Assembly: GCA_001898035.1 (NCBI GenBank)
Contig: MKRX01000006.1
Span: forward strand, 576,150 to 640,149
Source of the DNA: Armatimonadetes bacterium 55-13
GTDB lineage: Bacteria > Armatimonadota > Fimbriimonadia > Fimbriimonadales > Fimbriimonadaceae
DNA: 64,000 bases
Reading direction: 5' to 3'
The first letter of the stretch is position 1. The number at the start of each line of letters is the position of its first letter. Both the position numbers and the translations under genes were made by a program. Below, one piece after another: positions 10,075-18,978 of the stretch. Under the pieces are notes generated by a model. The model saw only the letters and a program-made list of their open reading frames with translations, ran no database searches and was not told the DNA's origin.

Positions 10075-13000
10075 ATGAATTTTCGGATTAGAATCCTTGC
10101 CTTTGCCCTTGCTGCGATGTCGATCTGGACAAGCGTGTCGGCTCTTGCCGATAATTCCATGGGGAGCAAGGTCAATGTGTTCGTTCCCCCCCGGCGCTGG
10201 GCGCTGGTCATTGGGGCCAGTCGCTATCAATCGATTGGCGCTCTCAAATATGCCTCTGCTGACGCGAAGCTCTTTGCTAACACCCTGAAAGAGACATTCC
10301 AGTATCAGCCCGAGACCGTTGAACTGCTGACCGACGACCCCGACTCTGGCAAAACCCCGGATGCCAAGTCCATCACGGCGGCTCTGGATCGTCAAATCGC
10401 CGACAAGCGCCTCGATAAGGGTGATCTCTTCATCTTCTACTTCGCGGGACATGGAGTAGGCACGCCCGAAGGAGACATGCTTCTGCCCACGGACGCAACC
10501 ACGCAGAACGCGGCGAAAGTCGGATTGCCGGTCAAAGCGGTTTTGGATCGGTTTGTCAAGGCGGGCCTCAAGAACGTCGTCGTGATTGCCGACGCCTGTC
10601 GGGCGGGTGAAAAGAACACGTTTGGTGCGGAACTCCAAGCGTTGGGAAAGCAAGCCAATATCGCGGTTCTACTGGGATGTTCGCCCGGCGCCCGCTCTTA
10701 TGAATATCCGCAGCTTGGTCACGGCGTGTTCACGAGCTTTCTTGCCAAGGCACTCAAGAGCAAAACCCTTCGCAGTCCCTTGACCGGAGCCCTTTGGACC
10801 TCAAAAGTCGCGGAGGAGGTCCAATCTAAGGTCCTCGATTACACGGCGAGAGACTATCCAGAGAGCCCCCAAAAACCGAGCATTCTCACAGAGAAATCTC
10901 AAGATGTCCTTCTGGGCGCATTTGAATCGAGCGTTGACGATCCTGCCGCCGTCCGTGCGATTCAAAAAGAGTCCGAAGGGTTGTCTCAGGACAAGAAGTG
11001 TGATGCGTTAACGCTCTTTGCGTCGGACCTTTACTCTTCGCACAAAGTCGAAGAGTCGATCGAAGTCTTCAAGGTGCTCGACCAACTGGATGCGCTTACC
11101 CCGATGAATCGCTACCTGTATTCGCTCGCACTTCGCGAACGCGGACGCTATGCGGAAGCTGTGAGGGAATACGACAAGATTCAGAAATCCGATGCCCAGC
11201 CTCTGATCCGTGAATTGGTGACTGCATTTAATCCATCGCGCCTCATCGCTCCAGACGTTCGATTGCAAGCGGCGGAAAAAGCCTGGGACATGGAACCGGC
11301 TGAGTGGGTGGGATTTGTGGTTTGGGCTTCTTGCCAAATGTATGGGTCCAAGGCAGACGCGAACGCGATACTGGAGAAGCTTTTGGCCAGCGACGTGCTG
11401 TCACCGCGCGCCCGGAAGTTCTTCGAAGGCATCCAAGCCGCAAATGCCGGAAACTGGCGGGCCGCCCTGGCCTCTTACGACTCCTGCGAGAAAATTGAGG
11501 GTGATACTCCGGGCGTTGACCTTATTGATGCTTATCGCTTTATCGGGCTCACCTTTTTGGGTGACACCGATGCCGTAGTGGCGTTGCTAAGGAAAAACGG
11601 AGAGGATCCCCAAAACGGAACGAAGAGCCTGTTGACGTTGGCTGAATACTACAAAGAGCAGGGGCAAGCCGATCTCATGATGGCCACCGTGAAGGCTGCG
11701 TTGGCGAATAACCCGGAACCTGATGACCTCTTGTGGGCACTTCGCATCGTAGCTCTTCGCTATCCCGAAATCATGCCAGTGTTGAAAGAAAAAGCGGCGC
11801 TCTATCCGTTTGCGTGGAAGGCAGCGGTGGCCAAGCTATGGGCCAATGCCGATCAAGGTTCCGGCTCCGTGCAAGCCTCCATTGACGAGGCCCTGAAATT
11901 CTGCGACGACGAGTTTACGGTCATGTTCGAATATCTCCGATTGCTCGACGAGCAGTTGGATGAGATGTTGGCAAAGGGACTCATCGCCAAAGATTTCTAC
12001 CTGCAAACTCAAGTGGCCTATTCATCGATCATGGCGGAGAATGTCGATGAGTTTGGCTACGATCCATACGCTTGGCTCCTGCTGAACAAGTTCGGTTTGA
12101 TGTCTGAGAAATACGAACAGGTGTTGGCTCTTTACAATCTCAAACTGGGAGCGTTGGCGGATCGAGGAAGCCTAGAACCCATGCTTCGCGCGCCTTACTT
12201 CTATGCCGCCGTTTGCATGGGAGATGAAAAGAGAACCGAGCAGTTATGGAAGCTGCAAGGATTTCACCCGGCGGATATTCGAGACTGCGCTCTGGTTCGG
12301 TCTATCTCTTTTGCCTTGCGCGGCCAAATCGCCGAAGCAAAAGCTGCCATGCCCGCTCAACTGCCATCGCCAGTGTTCAGACCAGCTCTCAAAGCCCTGC
12401 GTGCGTATATTGACGTAAGGGAAGGTAAGCCGGCCGACCTGGAGAGCTTGGTTGCGGGAGCGCAAAAGGAACCCGCCGCTCTCCAAATCCTTGCCCTTGC
12501 CTACGTTGCCAAAAAGGACTGGAAGCACGCCGAGCCTCTGCTGAAGAAGGTGGCATTCGAACGACAACTCATCTTCACGTTCGTCCAAGCCAGGACGGTG
12601 AAAACGCTCTTTGACCGATATGTCTCCACCAAGCGGATTAAAGAAGCCAATGAGATTGCGTACACCGTCATGACCTCGGCCTACGGAAATCCTCTGTATC
12701 GGGAGATTGGCTTCGATGGCCCACCCGATGTGAAGAAGTTTGTGGGCACGATCCAAATGGATACCGGAGCCTTCGATCTCTTGCCTGATATTGTCAGAGG
12801 GCATATTAAGCTCACTTTCACATCCGCAGGAGCCGTCTCCGGCTCAGGAGCCATGGGCGACTATCCGTTGAGTGTGACGGGAAAGATCGATGGCTACGGC
12901 AACCTGCAGGCCACGCTAAAGGCCCACGATCGAGTCTGGCGAATGACTGGAAAAGTGGCGCCGCCGCACCTTTATAAGGAGTTGCCTCAATTTCAGTCCC

Positions 13001-13104
13001 TCGGCCAGATATTCCTTCTGTTGGAGCCGAACGGCCAGGCTCTGTTCTATATGTGCCAACCCTCTAAACAAAAGACCGCGCCTCCAAAGAAGCGCGGTCT
13101 CTGA
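10075..13104 (+). CDS. Secreted caspase-like (C14) protease with long helical-repeat region
   Basis: 1009 residues with a signal peptide at 1-25 (ILAFALAAMSIWTSVSALA). Residues about 40-270 are a C14 caspase/metacaspase domain. RWALVIGASRY opens the fold, the His dyad residue is in FYFAGHG (His126), and the nucleophile is in IADACRAG (Cys175). The remaining 700 residues are TPR-like alpha-helical repeats with a small beta-rich domain at the end (SGSGAMGDYPLSVTGKIDGYG). Family members cleave after Arg/Lys or Asp. The helical region probably binds a partner or substrate outside the cytoplasm. It converges on an M48 protease that also carries helical repeats. The substrate is unknown. Confidence 0.87.
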   Translation: MNFRIRILAFALAAMSIWTSVSALADNSMGSKVNVFVPPRRWALVIGASRYQSIGALKYASADAKLFANTLKETFQYQPETVELLTDDPDSGKTPDAKSITAALDRQIADKRLDKGDLFIFYFAGHGVGTPEGDMLLPTDATTQNAAKVGLPVKAVLDRFVKAGLKNVVVIADACRAGEKNTFGAELQALGKQANIAVLLGCSPGARSYEYPQLGHGVFTSFLAKALKSKTLRSPLTGALWTSKVAEEVQSKVLDYTARDYPESPQKPSILTEKSQDVLLGAFESSVDDPAAVRAIQKESEGLSQDKKCDALTLFASDLYSSHKVEESIEVFKVLDQLDALTPMNRYLYSLALRERGRYAEAVREYDKIQKSDAQPLIRELVTAFNPSRLIAPDVRLQAAEKAWDMEPAEWVGFVVWASCQMYGSKADANAILEKLLASDVLSPRARKFFEGIQAANAGNWRAALASYDSCEKIEGDTPGVDLIDAYRFIGLTFLGDTDAVVALLRKNGEDPQNGTKSLLTLAEYYKEQGQADLMMATVKAALANNPEPDDLLWALRIVALRYPEIMPVLKEKAALYPFAWKAAVAKLWANADQGSGSVQASIDEALKFCDDEFTVMFEYLRLLDEQLDEMLAKGLIAKDFYLQTQVAYSSIMAENVDEFGYDPYAWLLLNKFGLMSEKYEQVLALYNLKLGALADRGSLEPMLRAPYFYAAVCMGDEKRTEQLWKLQGFHPADIRDCALVRSISFALRGQIAEAKAAMPAQLPSPVFRPALKALRAYIDVREGKPADLESLVAGAQKEPAALQILALAYVAKKDWKHAEPLLKKVAFERQLIFTFVQARTVKTLFDRYVSTKRIKEANEIAYTVMTSAYGNPLYREIGFDGPPDVKKFVGTIQMDTGAFDLLPDIVRGHIKLTFTSAGAVSGSGAMGDYPLSVTGKIDGYGNLQATLKAHDRVWRMTGKVAPPHLYKELPQFQSLGQIFLLLEPNGQALFYMCQPSKQKTAPPKKRGL
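13073..13100 (-). terminator. Hairpin terminator embedded in the end of the caspase-like gene
   Basis: Arms AGACCGCGC (13073-13081) and GCGCGGTCT (13092-13100) are perfect with a 10-nt loop. Read on the minus strand the stem is followed by TTTTGTTT. It would stop transcripts of the M48 gene that ends at 13111, yet it lies inside the last codons of the convergent caspase-like gene (end 13104). Confidence 0.7.
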
Positions 13105-13110
13105 AAGGCG

Positions 13111-14910
13111 TCAATCCACGTGAATCGGAGCGACGGTGATGCCAGCAATTTTCCCGTCGGCTACCCTGACTCCGAACAGCAGTCCAGGATAAAAACTCCA
13201 TTCCTCTAGGTTTCCGCTCGTTCCCACAACCTTCTTGGTTACCGCTTTGGAGAGATCCAAAACCTTGCCGAAGTCTTCCGTTGACATGCCTACCGTAACG
13301 CGGTAAGTTTGGTTTACCGTCGGATCGGAGGCTTTGAGATCGATATAAGCGCCCACGGCGGAAGAGGACACCCGGATGATCTGCCCACGCTCGGTAAGAG
13401 CCGCCAATGCGCCATCTTTCCAAACCCAGAACTGAACGTCGGGGTACTTATCGTCGATCTTCTGCTGAAGCAAAGGAGCGCCGAACGTATCCACGAACTC
13501 ATCCGAGTCGATCAAGATTCCCGCTTCCTTACCATTGAAGTTTAAAGCGACCACATTGCAAAGATAAGTTGGCTTTGGATTGACGTCGGCAGGTTTAACG
13601 CCTAGGGCTTCGCAAGACTTTACGTAGTGATCCTTCACGATCTGGAAGTAGGTGTTGGACGTCGGCGTGTTTTTTAACCACGTCAGCATAACGTCGGCCG
13701 CCAGCGCTTCGTCCTCCTTGGGGCGATTCGGAACATTGAACCGACCAAGGTTCTGACCGACGTATGGGCTAAATGCGGTGGTTGACTTTTGCGCCGCCAA
13801 AATTACGTCGTAAGCTTTCTGTACATCTCCCGCTCGGTGATATCCCACCGCCACGTTGTTGGCCAGGCGGAGCCGGTCGAAGTCCTTCGAACCCGTCATC
13901 ATTGCTTCCAGCTTTTTTGCCGCCCCCAAGATGGGAGTTTTGTCGTCGTCTGGAGCAATGATCGTAGCTAAACTCTCCAACTCGGAGACTCGAACGCTCG
14001 TCGGAAGTTTTGCTTTGGCGTTGGCGATGCGATCCATGGCCACCTTGAATCGAGCGATATCTTCCGGCCGAATACTTGGATCGATGGCACGGTCGCCTCG
14101 CGAATCCGTGAGCATTGGGCCAAAGTCAGGTCTAAACCACTTGTCTTGGACGGCTGCCGGAAGATTGTCGTAGTAGTCCATCAACGAGACCTGGGCTGCG
14201 TTAATGAGCGCGTCGGTCTGTTTCGGTTCCAGTTGATAGGCCTTTTCGAAGAGACGTGCCGCCGTCTGATAGGACCGGCACTCCCAATAGGCAAGTCCTT
14301 TCTCGAACGCCATCATGGATCTCATGACAGCCGGATTGCCTGAAACTTGTGCCGCACGATTCTTGGCGCTTGTATGGTCGTTCTTTGCCAGCTTCCACAT
14401 CCAAGTTGCATCGGACTCAAGCTCATCCAGCTTGAAGAGCATGTCCACCATGTCCTTCTTGCTGTAACCTGCTTTCTCAAGCAGAATGGCGCCTTGTGCA
14501 TCGGCGGCCATTTCTTGCTGGCGGGTCCAAAGATGCCGTATGTCTTGGGCGACGAATACGGGATTGTTGACGTGCCCGAGCATGAGGTGCGACACCTCGT
14601 GGGCGACCACGGCACGAATAATACGCCGATCCCCTTTGCAGAATTTAACGAGGCCGCTGTAGACGACCATCACCGCTTGGGGCGTTTCGCCTTCCTTGAC
14701 TTCTTTTTCGATGGAAGCGTAAGCATTGACTTCGTCGTTCGTGACAACGGAGCACTTGATGGGATAGATGTACTTGGAGTTGCGGGTCGACACGGCGTCA
14801 AGCTCACTCACCATTTTCTCGAGTTCCGCTTGCGTAAAGTCCTGAGCAAGGGAGGCCGCAACTCCGAGGGCTCCCACTGCCAGGGTCATGAATAAACGAT
14901 TCAGTTTCAA
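13111..14910 (-). CDS. Secreted M48 family metalloprotease with TPR-like C-terminal region
   Basis: The start is set at TTG 14910 because an AAGGAG box (14917-14922) lies 6 nt upstream and the product then opens with a signal peptide (MKLNRLFMTLAVGALGVAASLAQ). Longer in-frame starts up to 15051 would hide it and overlap the next gene. The M48 zinc site is AHEVSHLMLGH (HExxH at residues 104-108) with the downstream Glu in QQEMAADAQG. After about residue 180 come helical TPR-like repeats (GLAYWECRSYQTAARLFEKA) and a C-terminal beta-rich domain. It probably belongs to the periplasmic BepA/YfgC-like group that degrades or assists envelope proteins. That role is inferred from family and architecture. 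Confidence 0.86.
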   Translation of the reverse strand: MKLNRLFMTLAVGALGVAASLAQDFTQAELEKMVSELDAVSTRNSKYIYPIKCSVVTNDEVNAYASIEKEVKEGETPQAVMVVYSGLVKFCKGDRRIIRAVVAHEVSHLMLGHVNNPVFVAQDIRHLWTRQQEMAADAQGAILLEKAGYSKKDMVDMLFKLDELESDATWMWKLAKNDHTSAKNRAAQVSGNPAVMRSMMAFEKGLAYWECRSYQTAARLFEKAYQLEPKQTDALINAAQVSLMDYYDNLPAAVQDKWFRPDFGPMLTDSRGDRAIDPSIRPEDIARFKVAMDRIANAKAKLPTSVRVSELESLATIIAPDDDKTPILGAAKKLEAMMTGSKDFDRLRLANNVAVGYHRAGDVQKAYDVILAAQKSTTAFSPYVGQNLGRFNVPNRPKEDEALAADVMLTWLKNTPTSNTYFQIVKDHYVKSCEALGVKPADVNPKPTYLCNVVALNFNGKEAGILIDSDEFVDTFGAPLLQQKIDDKYPDVQFWVWKDGALAALTERGQIIRVSSSAVGAYIDLKASDPTVNQTYRVTVGMSTEDFGKVLDLSKAVTKKVVGTSGNLEEWSFYPGLLFGVRVADGKIAGITVAPIHVD

Positions 14911-14999
14911 CAAAGTCTCCTTCCGTTGAGGTCCGTTCAATAGGATGCACGACAATTTCAGAGGTTTCGTCGTTCTGCTATGAAGACTTTTTACTCTCT

Positions 15000-16217
15000 T
15001 CATAACTTGGCCGCCAGTCCTGTCAAAAGTGCTTGCACTGAAGTCTCGCATTTCTTCGTAACGGAGCTGACGGTCTCCCTTTTATGGGTGCTGTAATCGC
15101 TATGGTGCACAGCAAGAGAAATGGGGTCGCCTATGCCCACGTGAGCCTCTTGCCACCCCTGAATTTGAACCTGGCCAAACACTTCCTGCTCCATCCGCAC
15201 CAAAAGTTGCACCATTCTCTCAGGACTCGGATCGGCGGCGACGTAGCCATCGTAAACCGCGATCCAGTTTGCCAGTCGATCCAACTCATGGAGCGCTGGT
15301 TGGATATGATTTCGCGCCTCTTCCCAAAGTCTTAAGTCATAGGTCGTTTTGCCCTGGCTGGAATCGTGAGTCACTTTGTGAACAGCGTTTACCACCACCC
15401 GCATCTCTTCGGCGAGATTTCCTCCCTTGAGCTTCACTCCTGCTATCTCTGCCGCCCGTTCAAGCTGCATCCGCTTAATTCGATCCATCCGGTCGCCAAG
15501 GGCCGATGCGTCGTCTGGTTTGATCCCATACTGCCCCTCCAATTTGGCTACCATCACTTCTCCAATCCCACGGATTCGACCGTAGATCGACTCCGGTTGC
15601 GCCTCCGAAATCCCAACCGCTTTTTGGAGGCGACTGATGGAGTGGGCGATGGCGGGTTTCATGTCCTCGACAAAGCGATAACGAACTGCCACCGGCAGGA
15701 GTTTGATGTCGGCGGTCTCGTCCCCTTTGAGAGCGTCCTCCAGTCCCCAAAACGCCAACTGGACGACGCCCGATTGGAAGGGGAGAAGCGAATCGTTTTG
15801 CGAATAGACTTCTCCTTCGGGAAAGATCACTACCTTTGCCTTAGGTTGGGCCAAGAGGTTCCGAGTCATTGAGAAGGAAGCCCGATCCAGTGCGCCGCGC
15901 ACCAGGGAGTAGGCGCCAAGTCGCTGAATAAACTTTCCCCATAGTCCGCCCCCTCTATCGAAGGCCTCTCGGCAGCAAACGTAGTGAAAGGCATCTCCCG
16001 CTTGCCTCGCCAGCAAGAAAATGATGGCGGGCTCGGTATTGGTCGGGTGGTTAGGCAAGATCACCACGCGTTCATCACGAAGCTCGCGGACCCTTTCCAC
16101 ATCCTCCGGCTCAAAGCGAACCGACCGAACCCGTCGCGACTTCAGCGCCAAAGGAATAATCCCGTTCGCAATCGTCAAAGCGGTGCGACTTAGTTTTGGC
16201 GGCTTGAAATCGTGCAT
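15000..16217 (-). CDS. PlsC-like 1-acyl-glycerol-3-phosphate acyltransferase domain protein
   Basis: 405 residues. The acyltransferase motifs are NHPTNTEP (HX4E rather than the usual HX4D) at about residue 56 and FPEGEVYSQND at about 133. The second half (residues 220-405) is helical and has no recognised fold; it is longer than standard PlsC proteins (about 240 residues). It is likely a membrane-peripheral glycerolipid acyltransferase. The HX4E variant occurs in some PlsC relatives. It lies upstream of the M48 gene in the same direction, with about 90 bp between. Confidence 0.8.
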   Translation of the reverse strand: MHDFKPPKLSRTALTIANGIIPLALKSRRVRSVRFEPEDVERVRELRDERVVILPNHPTNTEPAIIFLLARQAGDAFHYVCCREAFDRGGGLWGKFIQRLGAYSLVRGALDRASFSMTRNLLAQPKAKVVIFPEGEVYSQNDSLLPFQSGVVQLAFWGLEDALKGDETADIKLLPVAVRYRFVEDMKPAIAHSISRLQKAVGISEAQPESIYGRIRGIGEVMVAKLEGQYGIKPDDASALGDRMDRIKRMQLERAAEIAGVKLKGGNLAEEMRVVVNAVHKVTHDSSQGKTTYDLRLWEEARNHIQPALHELDRLANWIAVYDGYVAADPSPERMVQLLVRMEQEVFGQVQIQGWQEAHVGIGDPISLAVHHSDYSTHKRETVSSVTKKCETSVQALLTGLAAKL

Positions 16218-16323
16218 CGCAGTTGCAATAAGTTATTCCAAGTGATCGCCCAAATACGAGAGAAACGAAAAATCTCTTCCGAGATTCGTCCACCTTTGCC
16301 GATCTAGCCCCGCCCCGAATAAT

Positions 16324-16995
16324 ATGAAGGGAATGTTTGGACTATCCGAACCGGAAGTCAAGATCGTCGTCGATGTTCTAATTAAACTCGGCGTGAGCGC
16401 GTTGCTGGGCGGATTGGTGGGTTGGGAACGAGAAGTTCATGGCCGTCCAGCGGGCATCAGGACGCATATGCTTTTGATCATCGGCGTCGTCCTTTTTACC
16501 GAGGCAAGCAAATATTTCGCCCACTCCGAAGCATCGCGAGTGGCCGCACAAGTGGTGGTTGGAGTTGGCTTTCTTGGTGCCGGCACCATTATTCGGACCG
16601 GCGGAGAGATTCGCGGACTCACTACCGCCGCCAGCATTTGGGCAACTGCGGGGATCGGAATGGCGGTCAGTCTGGGTGGTGCGTTTATGGCGATCGCGGT
16701 CCTCGCCGCCGTTTTAGCGCTTTTCACCCTAATCGTCGTCGACGTCCTCGAACATCGCTTCCTCCATACCAAACAACCCAAGGGGATGCGCCTCAAAATC
16801 GACGACCAAAACCAAGCCTTCGCGCTCTTAGAACACCTTTCGGCACAGCACGATGTCCAGATCAGGTCGGTCGAGGTCGTCCAATCCGCACCGGATGTCG
16901 TGCTGGACCTTGAAGTTCGGGGGGCAACTCAGGGCCTGCTTGAGAAAGTCCTCGCTCACCAGGGCGTCCGTTCAGCCGCCTGGCACAACCACTGA
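16324..16995 (+). CDS. MgtC/SapB family membrane protein
   Basis: 223 residues. The N-terminal 140 residues hold five hydrophobic helices with the MgtC signatures LLGGLVGWERE, RPAGIRTHMLL, GVGFLGAGTIIR and GLTTAASIWATAGIG. The soluble C-terminal domain (residues 155-223) is ACT-like. MgtC proteins act in magnesium homeostasis and acid adaptation, and inhibit F-type ATP synthase in some pathogens. In free-living bacteria the role is less certain. A second gene follows after 5 bp, so the two are probably an operon. Confidence 0.92.
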   Translation: MKGMFGLSEPEVKIVVDVLIKLGVSALLGGLVGWEREVHGRPAGIRTHMLLIIGVVLFTEASKYFAHSEASRVAAQVVVGVGFLGAGTIIRTGGEIRGLTTAASIWATAGIGMAVSLGGAFMAIAVLAAVLALFTLIVVDVLEHRFLHTKQPKGMRLKIDDQNQAFALLEHLSAQHDVQIRSVEVVQSAPDVVLDLEVRGATQGLLEKVLAHQGVRSAAWHNH

Positions 16996-17000
16996 CCCTC

Positions 17001-17450
17001 ATGAGTATTGATCCTGAAACCGAAAAATCCATCGCAAAGACCCTTTTCAACCACGTCTGGACCTTGATTCAAAGCGAGGCCCGCACCCCCGTTCAAGATG
17101 ACGAAATGGAATGGGCTGCCATGGCTTCGCTGTACCATTGGTCTAAAGTGGGAGATGCCGGAAACCTCGCCATCGGCCAGTGGCAAGTCGCCCATGTTTA
17201 CCTTCGGCTGGGAAGATTGGAAGAAGCTAAGCGGTATGCCCAAAAGGTGATCGAAACCTGTATGGGCGCCGGTCTAGGGGACTTCTACTTGGCATACGGC
17301 TACCTAGAATTGGCGCGGGCGCTTCGGAGCGAAGGCAAAGAAGGGGAGGCACACGCTTATGCGCTCAAAGCCAAAGAGACGCCCATGGCCGACCCTCACG
17401 ACCAAGAACACTTTGATCAAGATTTCAAGTCGGACGGCTGGGCGAGTTAG
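17001..17450 (+). CDS. Small helical-repeat protein of unknown function
   Basis: 149 residues, cytoplasmic, mostly alpha-helical. It has two TPR-like pairs around NLAIGQWQVAHVYLRLGRLEEAKRYA and AYGYLELARALRSEGKEGEAHAYALKA. I recognise no enzymatic motif. It sits 5 bp after the MgtC gene and its stop overlaps the stop region of the convergent lipoprotein gene. Similar small TPR proteins are common in bacteria; no specific function can be assigned. Confidence 0.72.
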   Translation: MSIDPETEKSIAKTLFNHVWTLIQSEARTPVQDDEMEWAAMASLYHWSKVGDAGNLAIGQWQVAHVYLRLGRLEEAKRYAQKVIETCMGAGLGDFYLAYGYLELARALRSEGKEGEAHAYALKAKETPMADPHDQEHFDQDFKSDGWAS

Positions 17451-18796
17451 GGCGTGGGATCTTTGACGCGTGTGGGATAGGTGACACTGACGTCGGCAGG
17501 CAGGATGCCACTCTTCTTCTCGTTACTTCCCTTATCGTCTTTACCGTCAAAGCCGACACTGTAGATCTTGAATCCGTTGGCGGTGAAGGTCATTTTGAGA
17601 GGGGCATCCGTGAATGGGTCTCGCCATTCTGGGCGACTCGCCTCGGCGGGCATGTGCCATGGCCCTTTGAGAGGTTGAGTTTCCACGATGAGAAGGGCCA
17701 TTCCGGTTACTCTTTGCCTTGCGATTCCAATGGTGAGTGACCTCATCGGCGCTCTATAAAGTTGTCCTTCCTCCGAGAACGCGAACTGCTTGTAGATGGG
17801 ACTGTAGGCTTGATAGATTGCTTCGATTCTTGGCTGAAACTTGTCGCTGACCTCCTCTAGCTTTTGTGGATTAGGGTTTTCACCTAGGGCTTTGCGGGCT
17901 TCGATGAGGATTTTTACGAGGCTGGCTTTGGCAAGGGCTAAAGCCCGGGGAGACTTCAATTGAACGTCCCCCGGCTTGACCCCAAGTTGTTTGAGACCTT
18001 CGGTCGTGGTCAACCACTCCAGGCTATCCAACATTAGGGCTTGTTCGAAGTTCCAAATCCGGCGGAGGTCGGGCGCGGGCCGAGGCGTCATGACGATCTT
18101 TCTTGTCTCGGCGAGAAAGGCCGAATCTTGGGGGCGGATGCGGGCGAAGTCAAGGGCGGTACGGGAGGCGATCGCATCGATGGATTCGGCGACGATAAGG
18201 CAAATGAGATTTGGCTCAGTCCCGATGTGTTCGGAGAACCGATACATTGATCGGAGGATTTGGTTCGCGTACTGAGTCTCGCCATTGTGGGCGGCAAGCG
18301 TGGCTTCTGCCCGCATCCATTTGGCTAAAGACTTGAGACGCGCGAGGTCTGGCAGGAGGGTTGCAACGCCCTGCCCCCACGGACGATTAAAATCCCAACC
18401 GGGCTTTTCCAGAGCCCGCATGGCATCTTTGAGAATGGGGCGCACGATGGGCAAGTACTTCTTGAGTTCGCCGTAATTGGGTTCTGCCGATCCGAGAAAC
18501 CAATCTTTCTGGGTGTCCGCTACTGCCTGATTCAGTTTTACGATCTCCGGTCGGTATCCTTGCTGAAACTGGAAGAAGCCGGGTTTCTTCGGCAGCATCG
18601 CCCTCACCAGCGCCTTCTTGAGATCAGCGGCGGCGTTCTCCTCGGGGGAAGGGCGTTTTATGCCTCGTAGAGCGTCTCCAATGGTCAGGGGAACGCCCTG
18701 GGCGACCGCCTTCTTTTCGACAGCGGCCAACTTCGACAACGGATTTGAGCAACCCGTGACGATGACGCAAGCCGAAAGAAAGATAAAGGCCTTCAT
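17447..18796 (-). CDS. Secreted lipoprotein LipoB, intact paralogue of LipoA
   Basis: The ATG at 18796 gives MKAFIFLSACVIVTGC, a lipoprotein signal peptide with lipobox VTGC. The product is 449 residues. It matches LipoA (367-1599) along the whole length, then has the complete C-terminus: PAEASRPEWRDPFTDAPLK followed by NGFKIYSVGFDGKDDKG. That tail motif also occurs at the C-terminus of many secreted proteins of Planctomycetes and Armatimonadota. The function is unknown. An open frame upstream is continuous with the beta-helix fragment at 18976-19243, so read-through could give a 600-residue fusion, but the internal signal peptide argues this ATG is the real start. Confidence 0.85.
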   Translation of the reverse strand: MKAFIFLSACVIVTGCSNPLSKLAAVEKKAVAQGVPLTIGDALRGIKRPSPEENAAADLKKALVRAMLPKKPGFFQFQQGYRPEIVKLNQAVADTQKDWFLGSAEPNYGELKKYLPIVRPILKDAMRALEKPGWDFNRPWGQGVATLLPDLARLKSLAKWMRAEATLAAHNGETQYANQILRSMYRFSEHIGTEPNLICLIVAESIDAIASRTALDFARIRPQDSAFLAETRKIVMTPRPAPDLRRIWNFEQALMLDSLEWLTTTEGLKQLGVKPGDVQLKSPRALALAKASLVKILIEARKALGENPNPQKLEEVSDKFQPRIEAIYQAYSPIYKQFAFSEEGQLYRAPMRSLTIGIARQRVTGMALLIVETQPLKGPWHMPAEASRPEWRDPFTDAPLKMTFTANGFKIYSVGFDGKDDKGSNEKKSGILPADVSVTYPTRVKDPTP

Positions 18797-18834
18797 TCCA
18801 TTCACTTTTTTAGTATCAAACAGCCTTCGGCAAA

Positions 18835-18978
18835 CTACTCCGTTTTGCCGACGGATGATTCGAAGAAGGGGTAGGTCACGACGATATCGGCGAATGGACC
18901 GCCACCTCGACGGGATTGAGATCCGTGGTCGTCCTTTCCATTCGGGCCGATGCTGTAGAGGCGAAATCCTGATGTCTC
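18835..18978 (-). pseudogene. Severed C-terminal tail of LipoA
   Basis: On the minus strand the bases from 18978 to 18835 encode ETSGFRLYSIGPNGKDDHG, then a stretch ending in GKTE and a stop at 18835-18837. This matches the last 48 residues of LipoB and begins precisely where LipoA (367-1599) stops. It has no start codon of its own apart from an ATG contributed by the adjoining beta-helix sequence (18987). It lies 38 bp upstream of LipoB in the same orientation, which is where the end of LipoA would sit if the two lipoproteins were once a tandem pair. Confidence 0.82.

Larger units (their letters stand above)
1594..18975. other. Candidate 17.4-kb inverted segment (breakpoints in two genes)
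   Basis: Left breakpoint: LipoA coding sequence stops at a CGAG (1590-1593) and is followed by the C-terminal half of a beta-helix protein. Right breakpoint: on the minus strand the N-terminal half of that beta-helix protein runs to a CGAG (18979-18976) and is followed by the missing LipoA tail. Re-inverting the interval joins LipoA as ...K-L-K-S-E|T-S-G-F-R-L-Y-S-I-G..., exactly in frame and the same length as the paralogue. It also puts LipoA directly upstream of its paralogue LipoB in the same orientation, about 40 bp apart. The beta-helix gene rejoins with about one nucleotide discrepancy. The only shared sequence seen at the two joints is the 4-bp CGAG, so this is not recombination between long repeats. 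Confidence 0.82.

Noticed and set aside
367-18796. Recombination between the LipoA and LipoB copies as the cause of the inversion
   Set aside because: The left break is in the last codons of LipoA but the right break is in the beta-helix gene, not in LipoB. Only CGAG is shared at the joints, so homologous exchange between the paralogues does not fit.
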